Assembly (NCBI GenBank): GCA_963691905.1
Contig: OY829894.1
Coordinates: 1,364,001-1,428,000, forward strand
DNA: 64,000 bases
Direction: 5' to 3'
Source: QGON01 sp963691905
GTDB taxonomy: Bacteria; Pseudomonadota; Gammaproteobacteria; Chromatiales; Chromatiaceae
Shown here: in pieces, positions 1-7,192 of the stretch
How positions within the stretch are numbered: the stretch's first letter is position 1
Layout of the letters: the number at the start of each line of letters is the position of its first letter
Made by a program: the position numbers and the translations under genes
Notes under the pieces: model-generated
Databases searched by the model: none
Seen by the model: the letters and a program-made list of their open reading frames with translations, nothing else
Told to the model about the DNA's origin: nothing

Positions 1-402
1 GAAACTCAGGGCAACCACTTCGCCGCCATTACCGGAGCGGACCTGACTGAAACGCCGCTCACCAGGCTCCACCGACGGTTCCCCAATATTCAGATGACGT
101 CCCACAGCTGAGGCAGAACGCCAGTCGAACGAAATATCGGGACTATGGACCTCTGCATAGAATCCGGAATCCGGCAGGTTGAAACGGGGGTCAGAGAGTA
201 TTTCCGGCATCGTCAGCCGACCCTGATCATCCTCACCCGCCGCTGCCAGCAGTGCATAGACACTGGCCTGCAAACTCTCCTTCAGCGCCTTCTCTGCGCT
301 GGAACGAAAGGCCTTGTCCAGAGCCACCCCGGTCAACCCCAGGAAGGCTGTCAGCACCAGGCTTGCGGCCAGCAGCAGGCGGACGTGTATCGATAGATTC
401 AT
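1..402 (-). CDS. PhoQ-like sensor histidine kinase, N-terminal part (cut by window edge)
   Basis: The first 134 codons of a membrane sensor kinase; the rest lies beyond base 1. The protein starts MNLSIHVRLLLAASLVLTAF, a clear N-terminal membrane segment, followed by an extracytoplasmic region (with FNLPDSGFYAEV) as in PhoQ-type kinases. The ATG overlaps the stop codon of the upstream response regulator by four bases (ATGA), so the two are translationally coupled. The kinase core is not visible here, so the class is inferred from position, topology and the PhoP-like partner. The signal sensed cannot be read from this part. Confidence 0.75.
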   Translation of the reverse strand, partial: MNLSIHVRLLLAASLVLTAFLGLTGVALDKAFRSSAEKALKESLQASVYALLAAAGEDDQGRLTMPEILSDPRFNLPDSGFYAEVHSPDISFDWRSASAVGRHLNIGEPSVEPGERRFSQVRSGNGGEVVALSF

Positions 403-1079
403 CCCGATCTTGCAAGTACGAAACGGTATCCCCTGCCCCGCAGGGTCTCGATCGGCTTGTAGTGCTCTTCTGGATCGAGTTTTTTACGCAACCGACGGAC
501 AAAGACCTCTATCACATTGCTGTCACGATCCCAATCCTGATCGTAGAGGTGCTCGGTCAATTCGCTCTTTGAGACCACCTCGCCTGCGTGCATCATCATG
601 TATTCAAGCACTTTGTATTCGTATGCAGTGAGATCGATGGGTGCGCCGTCGAGTTTGACGTCCTGACTGCGGGTATCCAACTCCACAGGACCACATGCCA
701 ATACCGGCTGGGACCAGCCTGCCGCCCGCCGCAGAAGAGCATTCAACCGCGCCAGTAGCTCTTCGACATGAAAGGGTTTGACCAGATAGTCGTCTGCACC
801 CGCTTCAAGACCCTCAACCTTGTCCTGCCAGTTGCCCCGTGCGGTAAGGATCAGGATCGGAAAATGTTTACCCACTTTCCGTAGTTCGCGAATCACCTCG
901 ATACCTGACATCTCCGGCAGACCAATATCCACGATCCCCACATCAATGGCATATTCCCGTCCCAGGAAGAGCCCTTCGCGGCCATCCGCACCGGCATCCA
1001 CGGTAAAACCTTCGCGGCTCAACCGTTCGGTCAGCGGCTCTCTCAACTCCGCTTCATCTTCTACCAACAAAACACGCAC
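399..1079 (-). CDS. PhoP-like OmpR-family response regulator
   Basis: A 226-residue two-component regulator. The N-terminal receiver domain begins VRVLLVEDEAELREPL, with the phospho-acceptor Asp in the segment VGIVDIGLPEMSG and the conserved Lys in DDYLVKPF. The C-terminal winged helix carries LTAYEYKVLEYMMMHAGEVV and ends in RGRGYRFV, both typical of PhoP/QseB-type regulators. I chose the GTG at 1079 because AGAGGAAA lies just upstream; the reading frame stays open further upstream to 1160, but those codons do not look like receiver domain. It is followed by its kinase with a 4-bp overlap and preceded by a PepSY gene 13 bp away, so the three probably form one operon. Confidence 0.9.
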   Translation of the reverse strand: MRVLLVEDEAELREPLTERLSREGFTVDAGADGREGLFLGREYAIDVGIVDIGLPEMSGIEVIRELRKVGKHFPILILTARGNWQDKVEGLEAGADDYLVKPFHVEELLARLNALLRRAAGWSQPVLACGPVELDTRSQDVKLDGAPIDLTAYEYKVLEYMMMHAGEVVSKSELTEHLYDQDWDRDSNVIEVFVRRLRKKLDPEEHYKPIETLRGRGYRFVLARSG

Positions 1080-1092
1080 GATATAGTTTCCT

Positions 1093-1386
1093 CTATCTGC
1101 GGCGATTGCCCGCTGGCGCTTGCTTACGCCCCCTGGGAAGCTGCCGCCCACTTCTGCCATCGATCTGCATCCGTTTTACCCGTCCCTGATTATCCAGGAT
1201 GCGGATATCGTAGATCTCCCGGCCTTCCCACTCACGAGTCTCGGCCGATATCACCCTGCCGTCACTGTCACGGCGGGCACTCTCAACCGCCTGATCCAGG
1301 GTTATGCGATTACCTGCCAACGAAGCATCAGCCCCAAGCAATATCAATAGCAGCCACATAACATTCAGCTTTCGAGTCAGACGCAT
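1093..1386 (-). CDS. small secreted PepSY-domain protein
   Basis: A 97-residue protein with an N-terminal signal peptide (MWLLLILLGADASLAG) and one PepSY-like domain: the segment TLDQAVESARRDSDGRVISA followed by YDIRILDNQGRVKRMQID fits the family pattern. It ends in a basic tail. PepSY proteins are often found beside PhoP/PhoQ-type operons and are thought to modulate proteases or sensors in the periplasm. It precedes the response regulator in the same direction, so co-transcription is likely. Its role as a modulator of the kinase is inferred from context only. Confidence 0.8.
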   Translation of the reverse strand: MRLTRKLNVMWLLLILLGADASLAGNRITLDQAVESARRDSDGRVISAETREWEGREIYDIRILDNQGRVKRMQIDGRSGRQLPRGRKQAPAGNRRR

Positions 1387-1456
1387 TTCGGTTCAACCTG
1401 TGCCATGGAAGGAAAACCGTACTGCCTGCGCATTGCCTCGATCTTCCAGCCACGAA

Positions 1457-1990
1457 TTAAATATCATCCACTGGGGTGACACCAACCCGAACACGAATCC
1501 GCTTGCCCGGATGGTGTTTGGTGCGAGTGGTGAACACCTTACCTTTATAACGATACTTTACACGATAGCCGACCAACTGTTCTTCATACTCGGTATAAGT
1601 TTCAACCTCGCACTGCCGTTCCGTGGTAGTGGTATAGTGCCCTCCACGTCGGTTCCGGGAAATATCATTGCCAATCGAGGCACCCAGCAGGGTACCGGCG
1701 ACGGTCGAGGCATCGCGTCCGCGACCCTGACCGAACTGATTACCAACAACGCCGCCGATGATGCCGCCGAGCACGGTGCCGGTATAGGATTTACGCCTTG
1801 GCTGATAGTGCGTGACCTGCTCATCCCAACAGTGCTTTTCAGGACGTGAGATCTCAATGGTCTTGTAGATAGGGTCAACATCGACAACCTTAGCGGTGTC
1901 CCGGTAGTTGTGACCGTGCCCGCGGCCGGCGGTTGCACTCATGGAGGCAGCCAACAAAACGGTTCCGAGTGTGATGGCGATCTTTTTCAT
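1457..1990 (-). CDS. glycine-zipper 2TM-domain envelope protein
   Basis: A 177-residue exported protein. Residues 1-21 are a signal peptide. The middle holds a glycine zipper, VLGGIIGGVVGNQFGQGRGR followed by VAGTLLGASIGNDI, as in the 17-kDa surface antigen (Rickettsia) and SlyB-like proteins. A C-terminal domain with EVETYTEYEEQLVGYRVKYR is common in this family. There is no lipobox, so it is probably a soluble or membrane-inserted periplasmic protein rather than a lipoprotein. It stands alone upstream of the PepSY/PhoP-like operon, with 70 bp between. Function is unknown beyond an envelope role. Confidence 0.8.
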   Translation of the reverse strand: MKKIAITLGTVLLAASMSATAGRGHGHNYRDTAKVVDVDPIYKTIEISRPEKHCWDEQVTHYQPRRKSYTGTVLGGIIGGVVGNQFGQGRGRDASTVAGTLLGASIGNDISRNRRGGHYTTTTERQCEVETYTEYEEQLVGYRVKYRYKGKVFTTRTKHHPGKRIRVRVGVTPVDDI

Positions 1991-2123
1991 GGTTCTCTCC
2001 TAAACGATGTCTTAACCATTTGGACGAGACCTTTGGCTCATCCTTTGATTACAGACTACGCCCCGAAAACTGAACCTGGCCTTAACCGGAAAAAATGATC
2101 GCCTGGAGGCTACTGGAGACAGG

Positions 2124-2215
2124 CGTAGACCCGATCAGGCGCAGCGGAAGCGGCAACCCCTTGGGAATTTTATCAATTTCAGTTTGCCCGATCCGCTACG
2201 CTTGATCGGCCCTAC
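2124..2215. repeat. dispersed palindromic repeat, family B (complete)
   Basis: An imperfect inverted repeat of about 25 bp arms: the left arm begins GTAGACCCGATCAGGCGCAG and the right arm ends CTACGCTTGATCGGCCCTAC. Related copies lie at 41944-42032 and 55539-55626, and halves at 19319-19346, 60171-60207, 60825-60853 and 63186-63212. All are intergenic. Confidence 0.75.
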
Positions 2216-2232
2216 TCAAACAGCGTTCAACA

Positions 2233-2817
2233 TCAAACCTTCTGCGCCACGATCATGGCAACATCCCGAAGCCCCTTGTTGAGATCCCCCAAGCGGTTCT
2301 CCTCCCGGTAGCAACGGAGCGAAAGGGGTGACAGGAGGGCGATGAGTTCATTGTCGCCAAGCCGGTAAGCAGGGTTTGACGGGCCGGTGCCAGAAACCGC
2401 AATGCGGGTAAAGGTCTGGTAGAAGATGAGACCACCCGGTTTGAGCGCATCGACCAGGGCAGGCATTAACCCACGGTCAAGAAAGTAGCTGACCACGATC
2501 ACATCAAAAGCGTTCTCTGTTAGCGGGTCTTGCGCCACATCCCTTTGCTCCGCATTGAGAGCCAACCTCTCTGAATCCGCCAGATGTTGTAACCGTTTCA
2601 CCGCAACGCTGGAGAGGTCCCAGGCGCTGACCTCCAGTCCGAACCTGGCCAGTTCCAGTGCATTGCCACCCAACCCGCAGGCCAGATCCAGCGCATTTCC
2701 GGTTTGCGGCAGCAGATGAAGGTTCTCCAACAGCACTTCGGCTGCCGATGGCTGCTTGTCGGGATCAGCGTGGCGCTGATCCCACATCATCTTGAGTTCG
2801 GCTGTGGCCTTCTCCAT
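2233..2817 (-). CDS. class I SAM-dependent methyltransferase
   Basis: A 194-residue Rossmann-fold methyltransferase of the TehB/UbiE-like type. Motif I is visible as ALDLACGLGGNALELARFG (residues about 42-60), motif II as VSAWDLSSVAV, and the post-motif region DVIVVSYFLDRGLMPALVDA with LKPGGLIFYQTF. The substrate cannot be predicted. Its ATG overlaps the TGA of metZ (TGATG), so it is translated by coupling behind an O-succinylhomoserine sulfhydrylase. That suggests a link to sulfur or methionine metabolism, but this is inference. Confidence 0.85.
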   Translation of the reverse strand: MEKATAELKMMWDQRHADPDKQPSAAEVLLENLHLLPQTGNALDLACGLGGNALELARFGLEVSAWDLSSVAVKRLQHLADSERLALNAEQRDVAQDPLTENAFDVIVVSYFLDRGLMPALVDALKPGGLIFYQTFTRIAVSGTGPSNPAYRLGDNELIALLSPLSLRCYREENRLGDLNKGLRDVAMIVAQKV

Positions 2818-4007
2818 CAGAGGGCATCCAGGCCACGAGCCAGGTCGGCCTGGATATCGGCGACACTCTCCAGCCCCACGGCAATCCTCAACAGTCCATC
2901 AGTAATACCAGAGGCAGCTTTCTCCTCATCGGAGAGGCGCCCGTGGGTGGTGGTGGCAGGATGCGTGATAGTCGTCTTGGTGTCTCCAAGGTTGGCGGTG
3001 ATCGAAAGCATGTTCGTCGCATCGATCACCGACCAGGCCGCCGGCTGGCCGCCTTTGAGCTCAAAGGAGAGAATACCCCCCGCTGCCTGCTGTTGTTGCA
3101 GAGCTATCTCATGTTGCGGGTGGGAAGCCAGTCCCGGATAGTGGACTCGGGCGACCTGCGGATGCTGCTCCAGCCACTCCGCCAAAACCTGAGCATTTTG
3201 CGAATGGGCCAGCATACGCAGCTGCAGCGTCTCCAAGCCTTTAAGAAACACCCAGGCGTTGAAAGGACTCATGGTCGGACCGGCGGTACGCAGGACGCCA
3301 AACACCTCTTCCCCAACAAGTTTGCTGTCACCAACTACCGCACCGCCAACACAGCGGCCCTGTCCGTCCAGGTATTTGGTGGCTGAATGCACCACGATAT
3401 CAGCGCCCAGTTCCAACGGCCGTTGCAGCGCAGGTGTACAGAAACAGTTATCCACCACCAGCAGGCAGTCGCGCTCGTGCGCCAATGCAGCAAGGGCCGG
3501 CAAATCAGAGATTTCGGTGAGAGGATTGGATGGGGTCTCAAGAAACAGCAACTTGGTCTCAGGACGAATCGCCTGCTCCCAGGCGCCCAGGTCACTGAGT
3601 TCGACAAAGCTGGTTTTTATGCCGAACCTGCTGAGGTATTTGTTGAAAAGTACCGTGGTGGTTCCGAAAACGCTGCGGGAAGAGACGATATGATCCCCCG
3701 CTTCGAGCAGGCCCATGCAGGTGGCAAGAATTGCCGCCATACCGGAAGCGGTAGCGACGCAGGATTCGCCCCCCTCCAGCGCTGCCAATCGCTCTTCAAA
3801 GGTACGCACTGTGGGATTGGTGAAGCGGGCGTAGATATTACCCGGCTCATCACCGCTGAATCTTGCCGCCGCCTCCGCAGCACTGCTGAAAACAAAGCTG
3901 GAGGTGGGAAAGATGGGTTCGCCATGCTCCCCCTCTGCTGTTCTTGCATGTCCTGTACGGATTGCCTGGGTGGCAAACTCCCAGAGAGTTGGATCATCTA
4001 TCGGCAT
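2817..4007 (-). CDS. metZ: O-succinylhomoserine sulfhydrylase
   Basis: A 396-residue PLP enzyme of the Cys/Met metabolism family, which makes homocysteine from O-succinylhomoserine and sulfide in the cytoplasm. The N-terminal segment IFPTSSFVFSSAAEAAARFS and the YARFTNPTV motif are typical of MetZ. The PLP lysine lies in VVHSATKYLDGQGRCVGGAV; the QGR after the lysine separates MetZ from MetB and MetC. ATG start with AGGAG a few bases upstream. It sits between gshA (upstream) and a methyltransferase (overlapping downstream). The 180-bp leader before it contains three hairpins, the last with seven Us. Confidence 0.93.
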   Translation of the reverse strand: MPIDDPTLWEFATQAIRTGHARTAEGEHGEPIFPTSSFVFSSAAEAAARFSGDEPGNIYARFTNPTVRTFEERLAALEGGESCVATASGMAAILATCMGLLEAGDHIVSSRSVFGTTTVLFNKYLSRFGIKTSFVELSDLGAWEQAIRPETKLLFLETPSNPLTEISDLPALAALAHERDCLLVVDNCFCTPALQRPLELGADIVVHSATKYLDGQGRCVGGAVVGDSKLVGEEVFGVLRTAGPTMSPFNAWVFLKGLETLQLRMLAHSQNAQVLAEWLEQHPQVARVHYPGLASHPQHEIALQQQQAAGGILSFELKGGQPAAWSVIDATNMLSITANLGDTKTTITHPATTTHGRLSDEEKAASGITDGLLRIAVGLESVADIQADLARGLDAL

Positions 4008-4067
4008 CTTTTACTCCTGTCGTAGTGCGATCAACAAGGGTGCTGCCGGATCTGGAAGTGTCCAAAC

Positions 4068-4090
4068 AAAAAAACCGCCCAACGGCGGCT
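4068..4090 (-). terminator. intrinsic terminator or attenuator between gshA and metZ
   Basis: On the minus strand a CCGCC/GGCGG stem with a four-base loop (4075-4088) is followed by seven Us (4074-4068). Two further perfect stems lie just upstream in the RNA: 8 bp (4106-4113 with 4088-4095) and 7 bp (4149-4155 with 4124-4130). It may simply end the gshA transcript, or act as an attenuator for metZ. Confidence 0.8.
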
Positions 4091-4189
4091 AAAGCAGATA
4101 CCCTCGCTTTAGCAGTATTTATCAAGCGCCCGCAATTTGAGAAAAATCGGCGCTTCGGAAAGGTTAGCCCCGGCATGGATATGTGTCAA

Positions 4190-5764
4190 TCACTGCTGGC
4201 TGAAGTAGTCGGCGAGAAATTGATCGAAAGAGATCTTGTCCGCTGCCTCAATAGCGCGCTGCTGCCCCCAGGAACGCTCAGCCTCTTCGACAAACATCCG
4301 CTGCGTTTCCACTGACAGCTGTTGCTGTGAAAAATAGTGCTGATGCCTGCGGGAGATCCGCTGGGAAAATTCAAAAAAACTCTCTCCATTTTCCCGCATC
4401 TCTGCCAACATCCTGGCAGAAGGGGTCAACTCGGGGTACCGCACCCGCTCACTAAACTGTTCGAGCGCCCTGCTGTAATCGCCTGCACCTGATTCCTGAT
4501 CCAGAACTTCGCAAACTGCCTGCATCGCTTCACAGATCTCAAGCCCCCAGTCACGCAGACGTATCTCCCGACCATTCCGCTGCAGAAAAAGTTCAGGATC
4601 TCTCCCGCGGTGAGCGGATGCCCCTTCGTTGCGATCGATCTCCCGCTGCTCGAAGACATTGATCGACGGGCTGTCGAGCAGTTGACAAAACAGCATGAAT
4701 GCTTCCAGAAAATAGATCTGCTGTTCATCTATGCCCAGTGGATGGAAGGCATTGACATCCAAAGACCTGAGCTCGACATATCGCACCCCTCTGCGCTGCA
4801 GGGCGAGAATCGGCTTCTCAAGGCCGTCCGGGATCTGCTTTGGACGAACGGTGCTGTAGTACTCGTTCTCAATCTGCAGAATATTGGCGTTTAACTGTTC
4901 ATAGCGGCCATCCACTTTGACCCCAATCGTCCGGTAGATTGGGCAAGCAGTCTCGGAGGCCCGTCCCAGGGTCTCGATATAGGCGTCCAGACAGTCGTAG
5001 CAGGCCTTGATGCCCGTCCCCTGTTCCTTGCTGTTCTGGTAACCGATATCCCCCATACGCAGGGAGGTGGCATAGGGATAGTAGTAGGTGTATTTATCGA
5101 AGGATTTGAGATTGGTCGCCCGGCCGCCCAAAAACGATTTACAGACAGCGGGAGAGGCACCAAACAGATAGGGAATCAGCCACCCGAAGCGCTGCAAATT
5201 TCGCAGCATACCGAAATAGGATTCTGTGATAAATCGTTGTGGATCCCCTTGGTTCCCCTCCTGTTCCTGAAACAGGGGCCAGAAGCGCTCAGGCACCGAA
5301 TAGTTGAAATGCACGCCGGCAATGACCTGCATCACACGTCCGTAGCGATGCCCCAGTCCCCGTCGATAGACCGTTTTCATGGTACCCGCATTGGATGCGC
5401 CATAGCGGGCCAGCGGAATGCGCTCCCCACCCTCGACCACGCAGGGCATGCTGGTGGCCCAGAGCAATTCATTATCCAGATGATCGTAGACGAATTTCTG
5501 GGCATCGCGAAGAAATTCGAGGGGCTGTTTCCTGTCGGCAAAAGGCGGCGTAATAAACTCTGTCAGCGCCTCTGAGTAGTCCGTTGTGATATAGGAATGG
5601 CACAGGGGAGAACCAAGATTCAGTGGATGCGCTGACTGGGAGATTCCCCCGCTACTGGAAACCCGCAAACTCTCCTTTTCCAGGCCAACGAGTCCCCCAC
5701 GCAGGAGATCTGTTGATCGGTCCCGCACTAGTTGAAGCAGCCGCTGTTCCAGTTTTTTGTACAA
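4190..5764 (-). CDS. gshA: glutamate-cysteine ligase
   Basis: A 524-residue enzyme of the E. coli GshA family, which joins glutamate and cysteine in an ATP-dependent step, the first of glutathione synthesis. The segment LVGLEKESLRVSSSGGISQS with LGSPLCHSYITTDYSEALTE near the N-terminus matches the family's substrate-binding region, and VMQIAGVHFNYS-like and FGASPAVCKSF segments follow. The start is TTG at 5764, placing the family's first conserved block about 28 residues in, as expected; no strong ribosome binding site is seen. It is followed by a structured leader and metZ in the same direction. Confidence 0.93.
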   Translation of the reverse strand: MYKKLEQRLLQLVRDRSTDLLRGGLVGLEKESLRVSSSGGISQSAHPLNLGSPLCHSYITTDYSEALTEFITPPFADRKQPLEFLRDAQKFVYDHLDNELLWATSMPCVVEGGERIPLARYGASNAGTMKTVYRRGLGHRYGRVMQVIAGVHFNYSVPERFWPLFQEQEGNQGDPQRFITESYFGMLRNLQRFGWLIPYLFGASPAVCKSFLGGRATNLKSFDKYTYYYPYATSLRMGDIGYQNSKEQGTGIKACYDCLDAYIETLGRASETACPIYRTIGVKVDGRYEQLNANILQIENEYYSTVRPKQIPDGLEKPILALQRRGVRYVELRSLDVNAFHPLGIDEQQIYFLEAFMLFCQLLDSPSINVFEQREIDRNEGASAHRGRDPELFLQRNGREIRLRDWGLEICEAMQAVCEVLDQESGAGDYSRALEQFSERVRYPELTPSARMLAEMRENGESFFEFSQRISRRHQHYFSQQQLSVETQRMFVEEAERSWGQQRAIEAADKISFDQFLADYFSQQ

Positions 5765-5924
5765 GACCCGCGCAAGCCTCAGGGTGTTTTAAAAGACCGG
5801 AGATTATAACTCGCAGTTTATTATCAAACACTGATATTTTTTCCGGTCATCACCACACTGCATTAAAGTAATAAACTGAAGTTTATTCCTCTTTGGCCGA
5901 TAGAATTACGATAATAAGACGAAG

Positions 5925-7160
5925 ATGGTTTCAGACATGAAAAATAATATTGACAGAGTACTGGTTTGGACAGCGATAACCCTGCTCATTATCGCAATTA
6001 CCACGGCATTTCTTTCACCTGATTCAACTACCACCCGCTGGCTGCTATTGGTCAGTATGCCCCTGCTTGTGTTTGCAATCCTCTGGGGACAACGCATCAG
6101 GGCTCGATACAAACGCATGAGACGATTGGCCCACGAGTCTCTGACAGCCGCCATCCGGGACTATGAAATAAACTCCAACCAGGTAATGGGGAAAAGTTCA
6201 CAGCAATTCAATACCTTGCGGGATTCCATTGATCAGGCTGGAAATATCATGACTAACGCTACCCAGCGTCTCTCCGGCAGTCTGGCCGGACTGGAACACG
6301 AATCCACTGGTCAACGTGAGAAGTTACAGGAGATGGTGGATGAACTCCTGGTGCTGGTTTCGAACGATGATCAGAAAGAGCAGACCGAAGGTATACAGAA
6401 ATTCACCATCGAGACGGAACAGCTCATCGGCCGTTTCGTCACTACCGTGACTGACCTCAAGAGCGCCAGTGACCAGATCGCCGTCGAGTTTGGCAGAATG
6501 AACCAGCAGGTTGAGGGGGTTGGCAAACTGCTGAACGACGTGAATACCATCACCGCACAGACCGACCTGCTGGCCCTCAACGCCGCAATCGAGGCAGCCC
6601 GGGCGGGCGAGGCAGGTCGTGGGTTCGCAGTGGTGGCAGATGAAGTCCGGAGTCTGGCGCAGCGGACCAGCCAATTCAGCGAACAGATTCGCTCACTATT
6701 GTCGGAAATTGAAAGATCGATAAAAACCGTCGACGCTTCGGTGGAAAAAGCGACCAGCACTGATCTCAGTGTTGCTGCCAAATCTCAGGAGAGTGTTGCG
6801 TCAATGTGGGATGAGATCCAGGGGCTCAACAACAAGGCCACACATCAATCACAATCGATTGCGGGGATTTCCGAGAATATTCATCATCTCGTTAGCGAGG
6901 GTATCATCTCCCTGCAGTTCGAAGACATCGTCAATCAACTGCTGATCCAGATAGGAGACCGTTCCCGGAAGATGGAGCGCTATCTGCACGATGTGATCAC
7001 AATTCAACGCCCGTCAGGGGATCTGGATGCAGCGGATTTCCAGCTGAAGACTCAGCAATTGCAGGCACTGCTCTCTTCCGCCGACAGACATTTCGGCGAC
7101 ATGGATGAGACAGCAATCACCCAGAGTTCAGTGGATGAGGGGGAGGTGCAGCTGTTTTAG
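5925..7160 (+). CDS. methyl-accepting chemotaxis protein with minimal sensor region
   Basis: A 411-residue receptor. Two membrane segments lie close together at residues about 12-30 and 38-54, so only a few residues are outside the membrane and there is no periplasmic sensor domain. A long helical region follows, with the CheA/CheW-contacting hairpin visible as LLALNAAIEAARAGEAGRGF then AVVADEVRSLAQRTS (residues about 215-250). No C-terminal pentapeptide for CheR is seen. ATG at 5925 is used; ATG at 5937 is also possible. The gene stands alone, convergent with prc. It may sense an internal or membrane-related cue. Confidence 0.9.
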   Translation: MVSDMKNNIDRVLVWTAITLLIIAITTAFLSPDSTTTRWLLLVSMPLLVFAILWGQRIRARYKRMRRLAHESLTAAIRDYEINSNQVMGKSSQQFNTLRDSIDQAGNIMTNATQRLSGSLAGLEHESTGQREKLQEMVDELLVLVSNDDQKEQTEGIQKFTIETEQLIGRFVTTVTDLKSASDQIAVEFGRMNQQVEGVGKLLNDVNTITAQTDLLALNAAIEAARAGEAGRGFAVVADEVRSLAQRTSQFSEQIRSLLSEIERSIKTVDASVEKATSTDLSVAAKSQESVASMWDEIQGLNNKATHQSQSIAGISENIHHLVSEGIISLQFEDIVNQLLIQIGDRSRKMERYLHDVITIQRPSGDLDAADFQLKTQQLQALLSSADRHFGDMDETAITQSSVDEGEVQLF

Positions 7161-7192
7161 GGGACTGCAGGGGAACGAACCGCCTCGACCAT

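Noticed and set aside
4008..4189. SAM or SAH riboswitch before metZ
   Set aside because: Hairpins are present but no conserved core of the SAM-I, SAM-II, SAM/SAH or SAH classes could be recognised; kept only as an unassigned structured leader.
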